Shown: piece by piece, positions 38,012-47,494 of the stretch
Layout: the number at the start of each line of letters is the position of its first letter
Position numbering within the stretch: position 1 is the first letter of the stretch
Source: Marispirochaeta sp.
GTDB taxonomy: Bacteria > Spirochaetota > Spirochaetia > JC444 > Marispirochaetaceae
Assembly: GCF_963668165.1 (NCBI RefSeq)
Contig: NZ_OY764212.1
Coordinates: 558,001 to 622,000, forward strand
Length of the DNA stretch: 64,000 nucleotides
Direction: 5' to 3'
The notes under the pieces: model-generated
What the model was told of the DNA's origin: nothing
Databases searched by the model: none
What the model saw: only the letters and a program-made list of their open reading frames with translations
Translations under genes and position numbers: made by a program

Positions 38012-40704
38012 TGGACGGCCCCCCAGCTGTCGCCGCTCTCGATGCTCACCTTTAAAGGAACAGAAAGCTCAACCGCCGACTGCATGGTCTCGACAACAAG
38101 TTCGGAGACCTCCTCAACTTCATCCTCCGGAGCCTCGAGGATCAGCTCATCATGCACCTGAAGCAGCAGTTTTGTTCGGTAGCCACCGTCATTGAGGGCT
38201 TTGTCGAGTTTAAGCATGGCCGCTTTGACTATATCGGCTGCGGATCCCTGTACCGGAGTATTTACCGCTATTCGCTCGGCACCGCTTTTTTCTGTCTTGT
38301 TACGGCTGGTGATACCGGGAACAAAGCGGCGGTGTCCCATTAAGGTTCGGACATAAGTGCTTTTCTCCGCCTCGGCAATAGTGGTATCGATAAAAGCCCT
38401 GACTTTAGGGTACTGGGCAAAATAGGCCTCAATAAAGCTGGCAGCGTCGGAACGGGAAATACGCAGTTCATTAGAGAGCCGGAACGGGCTCATGCCGTAG
38501 ATCACGCCGAAGTTGATTGTTTTGGCAACCCGGCGCTGTTCCGGATTCACCGCTGATTCATCCACTCCGAAAATCAGGGCGGCAGTCTGCCGATGGATAT
38601 CCGTACCCTTTTCAAAGGCCCTGCTTAATGCCTCATCCCCCGAGAGGTGGGCGAAAACCGCGAGTTCGATCTGGGCATAATCAGCGCTGATAAAGCGGTG
38701 CCCCTTTTTCGGAATAAAAGCGCTCCGTATAGCCCGGCCGGCCTCGTCCCTGACCGGGATGTTCTGCAGATTCGGATTTTTACTGGCAAGACGCCCCGTG
38801 GCGGTACCGGTCTGCAGAAAACTGGTGTGAATGCGCCCGGTATGAGGATTAATCTCCTTAGGCAGGGTATCAACGTAGGTTGATTTAAGCTTTGCCAGCC
38901 CCCTGTGCCGCAGGATGAGCTGAGGAACAGGATCCTCTTCGGCCAGTTGTTCAAGTACGGAGGTATCGGTAGAATAGCCGGTTTTGGTCTTTTTTACAGG
39001 GCTGAGCTTCCGCTCTTCAAAGAGGACCACCTGCAGCTGCTTAGTGGAGTTGATGTTAAACTCCCGGCCGCAGAGATCCCAGATCTCCTTCTGTATTCCA
39101 TTCAGGGATTGTGCAAGCTCCTTTCCGTAGCGCTCCAGAGATGCTCCGTCAAGACCGATCCCGGCATACTCCATCTCTGCCAATACCCGGGTTACCGGCA
39201 TTTCCAGGTCGCAGAACGTCCCGGCGAGGGATTCTTCCTCCAGCTTGGGCTTAAGGTATTCGTAGAGCCTGAAGGTGATATCTGCATCCTCCGCGGCATA
39301 GGAAACAGCCTGGTCCAGGGGGACTTCATGAAAAGCCTTTCCTTTCGGCACAACATCATTAAAATGAATGGTACGATAGCGGAGCAGGCGCTCAGCCAGG
39401 GCGTCCATGCCAAAGGTATTGGCGGTGGAATCAAGAAGCCAGGCCGCTACCATGGTGTCAAATAAAATGGTGTTGATCTCCGTAATTCCCCAGTGCTTGA
39501 GGACCTTATAATCGTATTTAAGATTCTGGCCAATCCAGGTGCAGTCCGGTTTCTCCAGGATTTCCGCGATCATCTGCCGCACCCTGTCTTCCGCAAGGGT
39601 TTCTGTTCCCTCGCATTTAAGGGGAATATACCAGGCCTGCCCCGGTTCGAGGGCGATGGAGATTCCCACAGGCTGAGCCCGCATGGGATCCAGAGAGTCG
39701 GTTTCCACGTCCAGGGCAAAGAGTTTTGCCTTGTGAACGGCCTTTTTCAGCTCATCCAATTCATCAGAAGCAAGGAGGGCGGTATACCGCGAGCTTTCCT
39801 TTGAATAACTCTCCTCCTTCTTTTCCGCCCGTACCTGCTTCGCCGTTCCCAGCTGTTCCGCAAGGCTTGTAGCACCCTCCCTTAAGAAAAGCCGGATAAC
39901 CTGTTCCTTGTCATAGTCCCCAAGGACGAACTCCTCCGGTTCAGGCAGATCCTGAACGTCCTTCTTCAGACTGATCAGCTCTTTGCTTAAGAAAGCGTTG
40001 TCCCGCTCCTGCCGGAATTTTTCCTGCTGCCTGGGGCTCAGCTTATCGAGGTTTTCGTAGATTCCTTCAAGGCTGGTGAATTTGCTGATAAGGTCCACTG
40101 CGCCCTTGGGGCCGATTCCTTTTACCCCGGGCACGTTGTCCGACTGATCGCCTACCAGGGAGAGGTAATCCAGCATCTGCTCTGGAGTGACACCCCATTT
40201 TTCAGAAACCTCCGCGGGCCCGACCTCGGCGTATCCTCCGCTTTTGTCGGGAATCATGGCTGTAACATTCCCGCCGATCAGCTGCATAAGGTCCTTGTCT
40301 CCGGTGATTATAACGCAGTCCCACCCTTCATCAGCTGCCCGGTCGGCGTAGGTTGCGATGATGTCGTCCGCCTCGACCCCGTTTTGCCTCAGCTGAGAGA
40401 TGCCCATTGCGCTGAGGATCTCCTCGATTACCGGCACCTGAGCGTGCAGGTCGTCGGGAGCCTTTTCGCGGGTGGCCTTATAGTCGGGATACTTTTCGTG
40501 ACGAAAGGTCGGCGTCATGGAATCAAAAACCACGGCCAGGGATTCGGGTGACCGCTGCTGTATAATGCTCAGCAGGGTACGAAAAAAACCAAAAACAGCC
40601 GAACTGTTTTTTCCTTGAGGATTAAACAGGGGTTTGCGGATAAATGCGAAATAGGAACGATAAATAAGGGCGTATCCGTCTACAAGATAGAGTTTTTTTG
40701 ACAT
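38008..40704 (-). CDS. polA: DNA polymerase I
   Basis: Repair and Okazaki-fragment polymerase of 898 residues. Order: 5'-nuclease domain (about 1-290; GVEADDIIATYA, GPKGAVDLI), 3'-5' exonuclease (about 325-500; FALDVETDSLD with the D-x-E pair, AAEDADITFRLYEYL), polymerase A domain (about 525-898; DYAQIELAVFAHLSGD, RRVAKTINFGVIYGMS, QVHDELILEAP). The exonuclease acidic residues are present, so proofreading may be active, unlike Taq-type enzymes. Start ATG has GGAG 7 bases upstream. First gene of polA-coaE-SPOR. Confidence 0.96.
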   Translation of the reverse strand: MSKKLYLVDGYALIYRSYFAFIRKPLFNPQGKNSSAVFGFFRTLLSIIQQRSPESLAVVFDSMTPTFRHEKYPDYKATREKAPDDLHAQVPVIEEILSAMGISQLRQNGVEADDIIATYADRAADEGWDCVIITGDKDLMQLIGGNVTAMIPDKSGGYAEVGPAEVSEKWGVTPEQMLDYLSLVGDQSDNVPGVKGIGPKGAVDLISKFTSLEGIYENLDKLSPRQQEKFRQERDNAFLSKELISLKKDVQDLPEPEEFVLGDYDKEQVIRLFLREGATSLAEQLGTAKQVRAEKKEESYSKESSRYTALLASDELDELKKAVHKAKLFALDVETDSLDPMRAQPVGISIALEPGQAWYIPLKCEGTETLAEDRVRQMIAEILEKPDCTWIGQNLKYDYKVLKHWGITEINTILFDTMVAAWLLDSTANTFGMDALAERLLRYRTIHFNDVVPKGKAFHEVPLDQAVSYAAEDADITFRLYEYLKPKLEEESLAGTFCDLEMPVTRVLAEMEYAGIGLDGASLERYGKELAQSLNGIQKEIWDLCGREFNINSTKQLQVVLFEERKLSPVKKTKTGYSTDTSVLEQLAEEDPVPQLILRHRGLAKLKSTYVDTLPKEINPHTGRIHTSFLQTGTATGRLASKNPNLQNIPVRDEAGRAIRSAFIPKKGHRFISADYAQIELAVFAHLSGDEALSRAFEKGTDIHRQTAALIFGVDESAVNPEQRRVAKTINFGVIYGMSPFRLSNELRISRSDAASFIEAYFAQYPKVRAFIDTTIAEAEKSTYVRTLMGHRRFVPGITSRNKTEKSGAERIAVNTPVQGSAADIVKAAMLKLDKALNDGGYRTKLLLQVHDELILEAPEDEVEEVSELVVETMQSAVELSVPLKVSIESGDSWGAVH

Positions 40705-40740
40705 AATGAGCTCCTCCGTGCGGATCGTGCCGCATGGCGG

Positions 40741-41148
40741 TCAGCACGAAATATCTAAAAATGTAACGTTTTCGTCATAAAGATGTTTACGGCGCGGAGT
40801 AAGGGTACCCTTTTCCAGGCGTCCACGCAAGGTCACCATCTTACGGGAGACCCGGCGCTGAAGGTCCCGCTGCCGCTCTACCAGAGAATCTATCTTTACT
40901 GTAATCGAGGGATCTTTAATCTTCAGGCCCTGCCAGACCTTAATGCAGGCTGAAAAACGCTTGAAGACCGCCCGTTCCAGTTCAAGGTGTACAGAAAAAA
41001 CATCCGGATGGTTCTTTTCAATATCCGTGTTAAGGAGACTCAGTGCTTTGTAATATTCCGCTGATATATGCAGGAGGCGCTCTTTTAGCTCCCCCGCATA
41101 CTCTTGATTATTAACCGGCGATATTGACGCCGCGGTAGCTGCCGGCAT
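40741..41148 (-). CDS. Helical protein downstream of fliS (FliT-like position)
   Basis: I do not recognise the sequence with certainty. It encodes about 135 mostly helical, charged residues (coiled-coil-like stretches at about 20-60 and 75-110) and overlaps the end of fliS. A small helical protein after fliS is the place of the flagellar chaperone FliT, so this is a plausible role, but no motif proves it. The start is uncertain: ATG codons at 41166 and 41148 both lack ribosome sites and both overlap fliS. Confidence 0.45.
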   Translation of the reverse strand: MPAATAASISPVNNQEYAGELKERLLHISAEYYKALSLLNTDIEKNHPDVFSVHLELERAVFKRFSACIKVWQGLKIKDPSITVKIDSLVERQRDLQRRVSRKMVTLRGRLEKGTLTPRRKHLYDENVTFLDISC

Positions 41149-41545
41149 TTTCGTCCATGGAGGCATTGGAGTTTACCGATATCTGCTGCCAGGCCTCACG
41201 CAATTCAGCCATCATTTTCCGTATCGGTTTGAGAAACTCCGTTTTTTTGCGAATATTGGCTTCCAGAAGCTGCTGATTAATATAGAAGTAGATATTATTG
41301 AGGTTCTTGGCAAGATCGCCGCCCTTTTCAAAATCCAGGGATACCGTAAGTTCGGTTACCATATCCTGGGCACGGATAATTGCATTATTGACTCTGTCAA
41401 GCCGTTTGTCGCCCTTCTCCATCAGCTCTATGGCAGTATCTATCTGCCGCAGAGCTTCATCATAGAGCATGATCACAAGCTTAAGGGGGCTTGCAGTCTT
41501 AATATTGGTCTCTCTGTACGCATTCAGTGGGTTTGCTGGACTCAA
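41111..41545 (-). CDS. fliS: Flagellar export chaperone FliS
   Basis: Cytoplasmic chaperone that binds the C-terminus of flagellin and prevents early polymerisation. The block NPLNAYRETNIKTASPLKLVIMLYDEA is split here for length: NPLNAYRETNI and LKLVIMLYDEAL are the FliS hallmark at the N-terminus; the following four-helix region matches in length. I prefer a TTG start at 41545 (144 residues, MSPANPLNAYRE) because GGAGGGG lies 7 bases upstream and family members start there; the frame is open for 26 further codons upstream. Spirochaete flagella are periplasmic. No other flagellar gene is nearby. Confidence 0.9.
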   Translation of the reverse strand: MSPANPLNAYRETNIKTASPLKLVIMLYDEALRQIDTAIELMEKGDKRLDRVNNAIIRAQDMVTELTVSLDFEKGGDLAKNLNNIYFYINQQLLEANIRKKTEFLKPIRKMMAELREAWQQISVNSNASMDENAGSYRGVNIAG

Positions 41546-41634
41546 AGCACTCACCCCTCCCTGGTAATTATCATTTATAGTATCGACGAAGGCAAGCGTA
41601 ATCTTGAGCCCTCCGCCGACCATCCCGGAGGCAT

Positions 41635-43911
41635 CTACTTGGCATGTTCCATCAACTCAGTCACCGGTACTAATCTATACCCTAAGGATATCAGTTCGTC
41701 TATTAAGATATCAAGGGAATTAAAAAGATAATCTTCCCTCTCCGGATGAGTTTTACCGATTCTTACAGGAATAATGGATCCCGGCTTCTTTTGCCGCAGG
41801 ATTCGTTCCAGAATGTCCGCCGCAGGCGCGTATAGCTCCGCAAGTCGCCCGGAACTATGGGGGGTAATCCAGTCCAGGGGATCAACATCCCTGCCGACAT
41901 AGGTATAATTCATCTCTTTAGACGCTTCTATTATATCACTGTTTACAAAATAATACGGGGCGTGCCACAAAAGTGAGAGCTCATCCCCGGTCATTTCAAA
42001 ATAATCATCCTCATTACGAGCCAGTCCCCGCTTAATAAACTCCTTATCCACCGCAAAACGGCTGTCGGTCATATCAAAGTAGGCGTAAAACAGGGAGCCG
42101 ACTTCGTGTCCGGAGGCGGAGATCTCCTTTACTGCATCGGGATGACGGCGAATGAACTCTCCGTTAACAAAAAAGGTCGCCCGAATTCCATAATCCCTCA
42201 AGGTATGCAGGACCCTGGTAAGCCCCTCAATCGAGTCAATGGCATTAAAAACAAGGGAGACCTCCCGGCGTCGAATGCGGGAACCGTGGGTAAAATTGGC
42301 AAAATCAACCTCTTCCTCCCTGTCCGGAAAAGGGTCATAGCTCTTCTGGGGATACCTGAACAGTGATTCAGTAACAAAGCTCTTAAGATCACGCAGCATA
42401 ACGGTGTTTCTATAGGCACTCCCGGTCCGGTTTTCAACATATACCCTGAAGTTTTCTGTCGCCACCTTGACCGGAACCAACTCGTTATTCCCGGCGGGGA
42501 CCCACTCACTGTCAACAAGATCCAGGGAGGAACCGTCCTTCATGCGCACACGGATGTTCCCGGCGGGACTGAATCCTGCTTCATCGCATTGCGAGAGGGA
42601 AATCAGTCTGAAACTGCCGTCTTCCATATCGTACAGTTGGGTTTCCCAGGATCCGGCTATTATCAGCTGGGAGTCGCTGCGCCACAGGACATGGAGAGGC
42701 CGGGAACAGGCCTCGGACCGTATCGGTTTGAAAGAGTGATAGTTGCGTATCTCTATTCGGTCAGACAGGAGCAGAGCACACAGCTCTCCTTTGGGAGAGA
42801 GCACCAGGTTTTCCACACCCTTGATGTCAACCTGGCTGAAGCGTGTTTCCCCGGCTGCAAGGTTAAGACGAAACAGACGGGACTGATCGTTGCCCCGGAC
42901 CAGTCCGTCGGTCAGCAGGGTAATGATATCTCCGGAGGACCAGAGGACTTTTTTGACCACTGCGTTGCGGGGCAGATAGAGATACGGGAGCGTTGTGGCA
43001 TCGCCGGTGCTGATGTAATCATCAGGAGAAAGGGGATAGAGAAAGATATTCTGCCCCCCTTTGTTGAGCAGGATTTTGGTTCCATCCGGGGAGACCCAGA
43101 AACTGTCGAAAACCGGGTCGAACTCAAAGGGTATCTTCCCGGCAATATGGCCGACCTCAAAAAGTCCGGTATAGATGGAACGGGTAAAAAACTCCGGACT
43201 TAAAACCTGATACACCAGGTTCCCGGTAAGGTAGTACAGATCGCTTTGGCCGGCCCAGCGGATACTGGAGAGGCTCCCTTTACCAAGGGCCCGGAAGCTC
43301 TCGTCGATTACCCGCTTGCCCATCAACTGGTCGATGGAATAATAGTAGAGGGCTCCCCCCTTCTGATAGACAAAATAGCGGGAATTGGGGGCCCAGGAAG
43401 CATTGGGACTGTCCAGGACCATCTCTACCTTTCGGCTAATAAGGTACTCCCGTTCCTGCCCAATGTGATACAGCAGCAAGTCGGCATAACCATGGCTTGT
43501 GGAAGACAGATAGAGCAGGTACCGTCCATCCGGCGATGCTCCAAGAGTATTAATCTTCCCGGTCTGAATTTCCGTACCGTTAACAAAAGCGTTAAAGGTC
43601 CGGATGGGCTTCATGTGAGTAAGGGAATTGTCACTGCGAAACACACCAAAACGATTCTGTATCTGAAGACTTTCGCCACCGTTTATAAGGGCCGCCTTCT
43701 CGGGAAAGAAGCTGTGCTGCCGCATACTCCGGGTGGGAAGATCAGCCTGAAACAGTGTTGAATAGGAGCCGAAACTTGGGGAAGTCGCAGTGGCTTTAAA
43801 AAGCAGCGTGTCAGCGGACGACAGCCGCAGATCCGAAAAGCTTACCTCTCCGAAAACCGACACCAATGTCGCGAACAGGAGAAGCAGAATAGTGCAATAC
43901 CTGTACTTCAT
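41635..43911 (-). CDS. Beta-propeller protein with degenerate NodB deacetylase domain
   Basis: Exported protein of 758 residues. Signal sequence MKYRYCTILLLLFATLVSVFG; then about 500 residues of repeats with the pattern SPDGRYLLYLS, APNSRYFVYQK, SPDGTKILLN, SPKGELCALLL, i.e. a WD40/TolB-type propeller; then a polysaccharide-deacetylase fold (about 545-758; GIRATFFVNGEFIRRHPDAV). The usual catalytic TFDDG is LVFNAID, and the zinc motif H-x3-H after GHEVG is SLFYAYF, so both metal sites are lost; WHAPYYF and VDPLDW remain. Probably a non-catalytic glycan-binding module. ATG at 43911 chosen for the signal peptide. Confidence 0.8.
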   Translation of the reverse strand: MKYRYCTILLLLFATLVSVFGEVSFSDLRLSSADTLLFKATATSPSFGSYSTLFQADLPTRSMRQHSFFPEKAALINGGESLQIQNRFGVFRSDNSLTHMKPIRTFNAFVNGTEIQTGKINTLGASPDGRYLLYLSSTSHGYADLLLYHIGQEREYLISRKVEMVLDSPNASWAPNSRYFVYQKGGALYYYSIDQLMGKRVIDESFRALGKGSLSSIRWAGQSDLYYLTGNLVYQVLSPEFFTRSIYTGLFEVGHIAGKIPFEFDPVFDSFWVSPDGTKILLNKGGQNIFLYPLSPDDYISTGDATTLPYLYLPRNAVVKKVLWSSGDIITLLTDGLVRGNDQSRLFRLNLAAGETRFSQVDIKGVENLVLSPKGELCALLLSDRIEIRNYHSFKPIRSEACSRPLHVLWRSDSQLIIAGSWETQLYDMEDGSFRLISLSQCDEAGFSPAGNIRVRMKDGSSLDLVDSEWVPAGNNELVPVKVATENFRVYVENRTGSAYRNTVMLRDLKSFVTESLFRYPQKSYDPFPDREEEVDFANFTHGSRIRRREVSLVFNAIDSIEGLTRVLHTLRDYGIRATFFVNGEFIRRHPDAVKEISASGHEVGSLFYAYFDMTDSRFAVDKEFIKRGLARNEDDYFEMTGDELSLLWHAPYYFVNSDIIEASKEMNYTYVGRDVDPLDWITPHSSGRLAELYAPAADILERILRQKKPGSIIPVRIGKTHPEREDYLFNSLDILIDELISLGYRLVPVTELMEHAK

Positions 43912-43946
43912 ATCCTTTTCATTGTCGGCATGCTGAAGCAAAATCG

Positions 43947-45245
43947 TTACAGCAGTTCTGCCGCCAGTTCCGCCAGTTCACTGCGCTCCGATTTATCCAG
44001 AGTAACATGACCGAATATAGGCTGTCCCTTCATTGCCTCCACCAGGTAGGTAAGCCCATTGGAGCTGGAATCCAGGTAGGGGCTGTCGATCTGATACGGA
44101 TCTCCGGTTAGTACCACCTTGGTCCCTTCCCCTGCACGACTGACGATGGTTTTTATCTCGTGGGGAGAAAGATTCTGGGCCTCATCAATGATTATATACT
44201 GATCCGGCAGCGAACGTCCCCGGATATAGGTCAGGGCTTCCAGTTCGAGCAAGTTATTGTTGAGCAGGGAATCAAGGCTCTTGATGTTCTGCTTTTTATA
44301 GACCGAAAGAATAAATTCCAGGTTATCAAAGAGGGGCTGCATCCAATGAGACAGCTTTTCGTTCTTGGCCCCCGGCAGATACCCGATATCCTTTCCCATG
44401 GGGATTACCGGCCGGCTTACCAGTACCCGCTTATAGGCGTTCTGCTCCAGGACCTGGGCAAGCCCGGCGGCAATAGCCAGCAGGGTTTTACCGGTTCCCG
44501 CCTTGCCAACCAGGCTGACGAGCCTGATATCAGGATCCTGAAGCAGTTCAAAAGCCATGCGCTGTTTCTCATTTAGCGGCACAACACCGCTTACCGCTTC
44601 CATCTCGCCCAGAATGGCCTGTACCATTCCGTTGCGATACTGGCCCAGGACCCGGACCCCGCTCTTTGGATGTTCCGCCAGAATAAATTCGTTGGCAAAG
44701 AGTTTTTGCTCCCAGGGAACAGGATCTCCAAGCTGAAGCTGTTCAAGCATGTCAATGGATGTCTCAACGTGACGCCAACCGGGGTATAATTCCAGGATAT
44801 TGACCTTCTGGCGCTCATAATCCACGGCCTTGAGCCCCAGGGCCGTGGCCTTTACTCTGGCGTTTATGTCCTTGGAGACAAAAAAAACCTTCCGCCCTTC
44901 GCTGCGCAGAGACATTGCGGTAAGCAGGATCTTGTTATCCACCTTCTCCCGGTTCAGGTCCGCAGGAACCTTGCTTGCCTGGGCAAAGGAGACCCTCAGA
45001 ATGATTCCGTCCCCTACCTTGGCTCCTTTATTCAGGTCTCCGTGCTTGCCCACATCATCCAGAAAGCGGATCGCCTGGCGGGCGTTGCGCCCTTTTTCGT
45101 CGCTGAAGGTTTTCAGTTTATCCAGTTCTTCCAGCACCCAGAGAGGTACAACCACCTCGTTATCGCGAAAAGAGAGTATGCAGTCCGGTTTGTGGATGAA
45201 AACATTGGTATCCAGAACAAAGGTTTTGACATCATCCCTGGCCAT
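43947..45245 (-). CDS. PIN-PhoH family ATPase
   Basis: A 432-residue fusion of an N-terminal PIN nuclease domain (about 5-150; FVLDTNVFIHKP, PLWVLEELDKLK, DNKILLTAMSL, FVSKDINARVKA) and a C-terminal PhoH P-loop ATPase (about 230-432; GKAGTGKTLLAIAAG, YIIIDEAQNLSPHE, TGDPYQIDSP). Such PhoH2-like proteins combine RNA helicase and RNase activity. The four PIN acidic residues are visible. Start at 45245 has AAGGAG 6 bases upstream. Sometimes part of toxin-antitoxin pairs, but no antitoxin-like gene precedes it; here a DUF4349-like gene ends 17 bases upstream. Confidence 0.9.
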   Translation of the reverse strand: MARDDVKTFVLDTNVFIHKPDCILSFRDNEVVVPLWVLEELDKLKTFSDEKGRNARQAIRFLDDVGKHGDLNKGAKVGDGIILRVSFAQASKVPADLNREKVDNKILLTAMSLRSEGRKVFFVSKDINARVKATALGLKAVDYERQKVNILELYPGWRHVETSIDMLEQLQLGDPVPWEQKLFANEFILAEHPKSGVRVLGQYRNGMVQAILGEMEAVSGVVPLNEKQRMAFELLQDPDIRLVSLVGKAGTGKTLLAIAAGLAQVLEQNAYKRVLVSRPVIPMGKDIGYLPGAKNEKLSHWMQPLFDNLEFILSVYKKQNIKSLDSLLNNNLLELEALTYIRGRSLPDQYIIIDEAQNLSPHEIKTIVSRAGEGTKVVLTGDPYQIDSPYLDSSSNGLTYLVEAMKGQPIFGHVTLDKSERSELAELAAELL

Positions 45246-45262
45246 GAAAGCTCCTTGTGTAT

Positions 45263-46294
45263 CTACAGCTTTTCGGCTATTGTGCGTATCCACTTGTCAA
45301 TGGCCGGAAAATGCAGATCATAGGCCTCAAGTTTACCCGCGCCTTCAATAATATACAGCTTATTCCCGTCGGGAATAAGAGCGGTGGAAAAAACATACTC
45401 TTCCTGTCCATACGGAAGCAGCCAGCGTACAAGAAACCCGTCTCTATCTCTCCGGCCCAGGCGGGCAATGTCGCCCCGCTGTTCATAGCCTGATTCGACC
45501 AGATGCTTGATCACTGCTGACTGCCAGAATGAAAGCTCCATAACAGGTTCAGGTTTCACTTCCCGCACCCGGATCCGGACCCCCTCGGGGGATACGGCAC
45601 GAAAAAGTTTTGACTCCCTGTAGACAGAAAAACCGTCAGGACCTTCTCTTGCCGGGCCAAAGCGGGGCAGCCAGGAAAAACGACGTTTTTCCGGCGCATC
45701 TTCCATAAAGCTGTAAAAATCGATTGTATTTATCCAGGAGAAGCTGGAGACCTTTTCGTTTCCTGGAAAATGCCCCTGACTGCGCAGATTTAACCTGACC
45801 ACAGCATACCGGGCACTGTTGCCAAGATTGTTGATTCTGGCCCGCAGCCTCTCTATTTCGCCGATAAGACCGCGGATCTCCCGCTCTATAGCCAGGGTCC
45901 CGGAAAAATCAGCTCCCCCCAGAAGCTCCAGATTCCTTGTCAGGACCTCCTCCCGCGAAGCGAGGGAGGCTCGTGCTTTGCGAAGTTCTTCGCTAAGGTC
46001 CGACGCCGTCATGGTATAGTCCTGCAGCTCTTCTCCAAAGGTTTTGAGCTTTTCCTGTACGCCGTCAAGCATTTCGGCCGGAATACGCCCCTCCACGAAT
46101 TCACCATAGCGGGCAGTAAAGTAGCCGCCGGAGGATTCAAACCAGTCCACCAGCTGGTCTCCCGCAGTTTCTGCGTCATAGACAACCAGTCGCGCTTCTA
46201 CATAATATGAAACTGAATCAGCAGGAAAGATCGAAAACGGGAGACAGGCATATAAGAGAGTAATTATCCCGGGCAGTATTTTTTTCCCAATCAT
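45263..46294 (-). CDS. Exported DUF4349-like protein (second of pair)
   Basis: A 343-residue protein with a signal sequence (MIGKKILPGIITLLYACLPF) and a DUF4349-like region: two short strands with RLVVYDAETAGDQLVDW and GRIPAEMLDGVQEKLKTFG, followed by a long coiled coil (about 90-170; SEELRKARASLASREEV, AIEREIRGLIGEIERL). In full DUF4349 proteins a membrane helix follows; here a novel soluble C-terminal domain of about 150 residues replaces it. The start overlaps the stop of its upstream neighbour by 4 bases and the two share architecture, suggesting a tandem duplication. Function unknown. Confidence 0.65.
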   Translation of the reverse strand: MIGKKILPGIITLLYACLPFSIFPADSVSYYVEARLVVYDAETAGDQLVDWFESSGGYFTARYGEFVEGRIPAEMLDGVQEKLKTFGEELQDYTMTASDLSEELRKARASLASREEVLTRNLELLGGADFSGTLAIEREIRGLIGEIERLRARINNLGNSARYAVVRLNLRSQGHFPGNEKVSSFSWINTIDFYSFMEDAPEKRRFSWLPRFGPAREGPDGFSVYRESKLFRAVSPEGVRIRVREVKPEPVMELSFWQSAVIKHLVESGYEQRGDIARLGRRDRDGFLVRWLLPYGQEEYVFSTALIPDGNKLYIIEGAGKLEAYDLHFPAIDKWIRTIAEKL

Positions 46295-47460
46295 GGCAGC
46301 GCCTCTACCAAGGCAGAATGAAAGAGGTCGATCAGTACAGGAGAATCGTTGACTGGGAAGATGCCTTCTGCGATGTATAGTTCTTCCTTTACCGGCACGG
46401 CGAAAACCTCATAATTATAGCCCGGACTCCCGGGGATACGACAGCTCACACCGTGAACTGCACTGTCCTCCGACAATTCCATGGGAACCACCTCCGCAAA
46501 AAGGGGCGCCAGATAGTAGAGCATGCTTTTCTGCCAGAATATGCCGTCGCCGTCCGGCTCATTGGGCCGACTGCCAAGCCGCACAATTGAGCCTCCCGCA
46601 CTCTCGGCATAGAAAGCCTCTCCCTCCGGCGGATCCTTGAAAACCGCGAAATCGGCGCCGAGATCAAGGGACACCCGCTTTTTCAGCCGAGGCAGGGTAA
46701 CGGCAAAGGGATCAAGATTCCTCATCCAGGAAAAAGGGATCTGTTCCCGAGCCTCCCCCGCCGCAGCCGTACGAGACCTGAACGCGACACTGACCCTGGA
46801 GTAGGCAATCCGTGACTGCAGGGTAGCAAGCTGTGCCTCATGGGCCTCTATAGTCTCGGTAAGCCGCCGGATCTCCCTCAGGATCTTTAAACGTTCTTCT
46901 GTGTCCTCGGCCCTCTCCAAAAGCAGGTAGAGCCGCTCCCGGGCTTCCCGGGCAAGACGCAGACGGGTTTCCGTATCCGCGAGCTGATCGGTTACATCAA
47001 ATGCATCAATGCTTTTATTCAGGATTGTTCCGACGGATTCCAGGTCCCGGAGAAAATCAAGGAACCTCTCCGCCGGAACCCGGACGACAATGCTCTCCGG
47101 ATAGATACCATCGATGCGTCCCTGCATGGCCTCTGCCATGGATTCAACCTGCCGGATAGCCTCGTCGGTCCTGATAACTTCAAGCTCAACAGAAGCCGAG
47201 TATATTCGCTGCCGGACAACGGGTTCCGGCTGCGGCTCAGCTTGATTTGCAAAAGCAGTGTCCAGGGATTCGGAAGCAGCTTCCGGCACAGCACCTCTGA
47301 CCGCAGATTTCATCATTACGGGAGCCTCAGAATCCTCCCCGTAGGCAACATACTCAGGTTCCTGGGAGAGGGAGGATGAACAGGACACTAACAGCAGCAC
47401 AAGGAGGATAAGCAATAGACAAAGAGAGCTCCACGTGCGGCAGGGCATTACGTTTATCAT
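46291..47460 (-). CDS. DUF4349-like lipoprotein (first of pair)
   Basis: A 389-residue lipoprotein: lipobox LLLVSC near residues 22-27, a low-complexity linker, a DUF4349-type domain (SASVELEVIRTDEAIRQVE, ESIVVRVPAERFLDFLRDL) and a coiled coil at about 155-220 (RLRLAREARERLYLLLE, EIRRLTETIEAHEAQL). The C-terminal 150 residues align in order and pattern (SFSWINTIDF here SWMRNLDPF; FYAESAGG; EELYIAEGIFP) with the downstream paralogue. AGGTGA precedes the ATG. Possibly a pair of interacting envelope proteins. Confidence 0.65.
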   Translation of the reverse strand: MINVMPCRTWSSLCLLLILLVLLLVSCSSSLSQEPEYVAYGEDSEAPVMMKSAVRGAVPEAASESLDTAFANQAEPQPEPVVRQRIYSASVELEVIRTDEAIRQVESMAEAMQGRIDGIYPESIVVRVPAERFLDFLRDLESVGTILNKSIDAFDVTDQLADTETRLRLAREARERLYLLLERAEDTEERLKILREIRRLTETIEAHEAQLATLQSRIAYSRVSVAFRSRTAAAGEAREQIPFSWMRNLDPFAVTLPRLKKRVSLDLGADFAVFKDPPEGEAFYAESAGGSIVRLGSRPNEPDGDGIFWQKSMLYYLAPLFAEVVPMELSEDSAVHGVSCRIPGSPGYNYEVFAVPVKEELYIAEGIFPVNDSPVLIDLFHSALVEALP

Positions 47461-47494
47461 ACTTCACCTATATCCTGATTTAATCCTTATTTAC

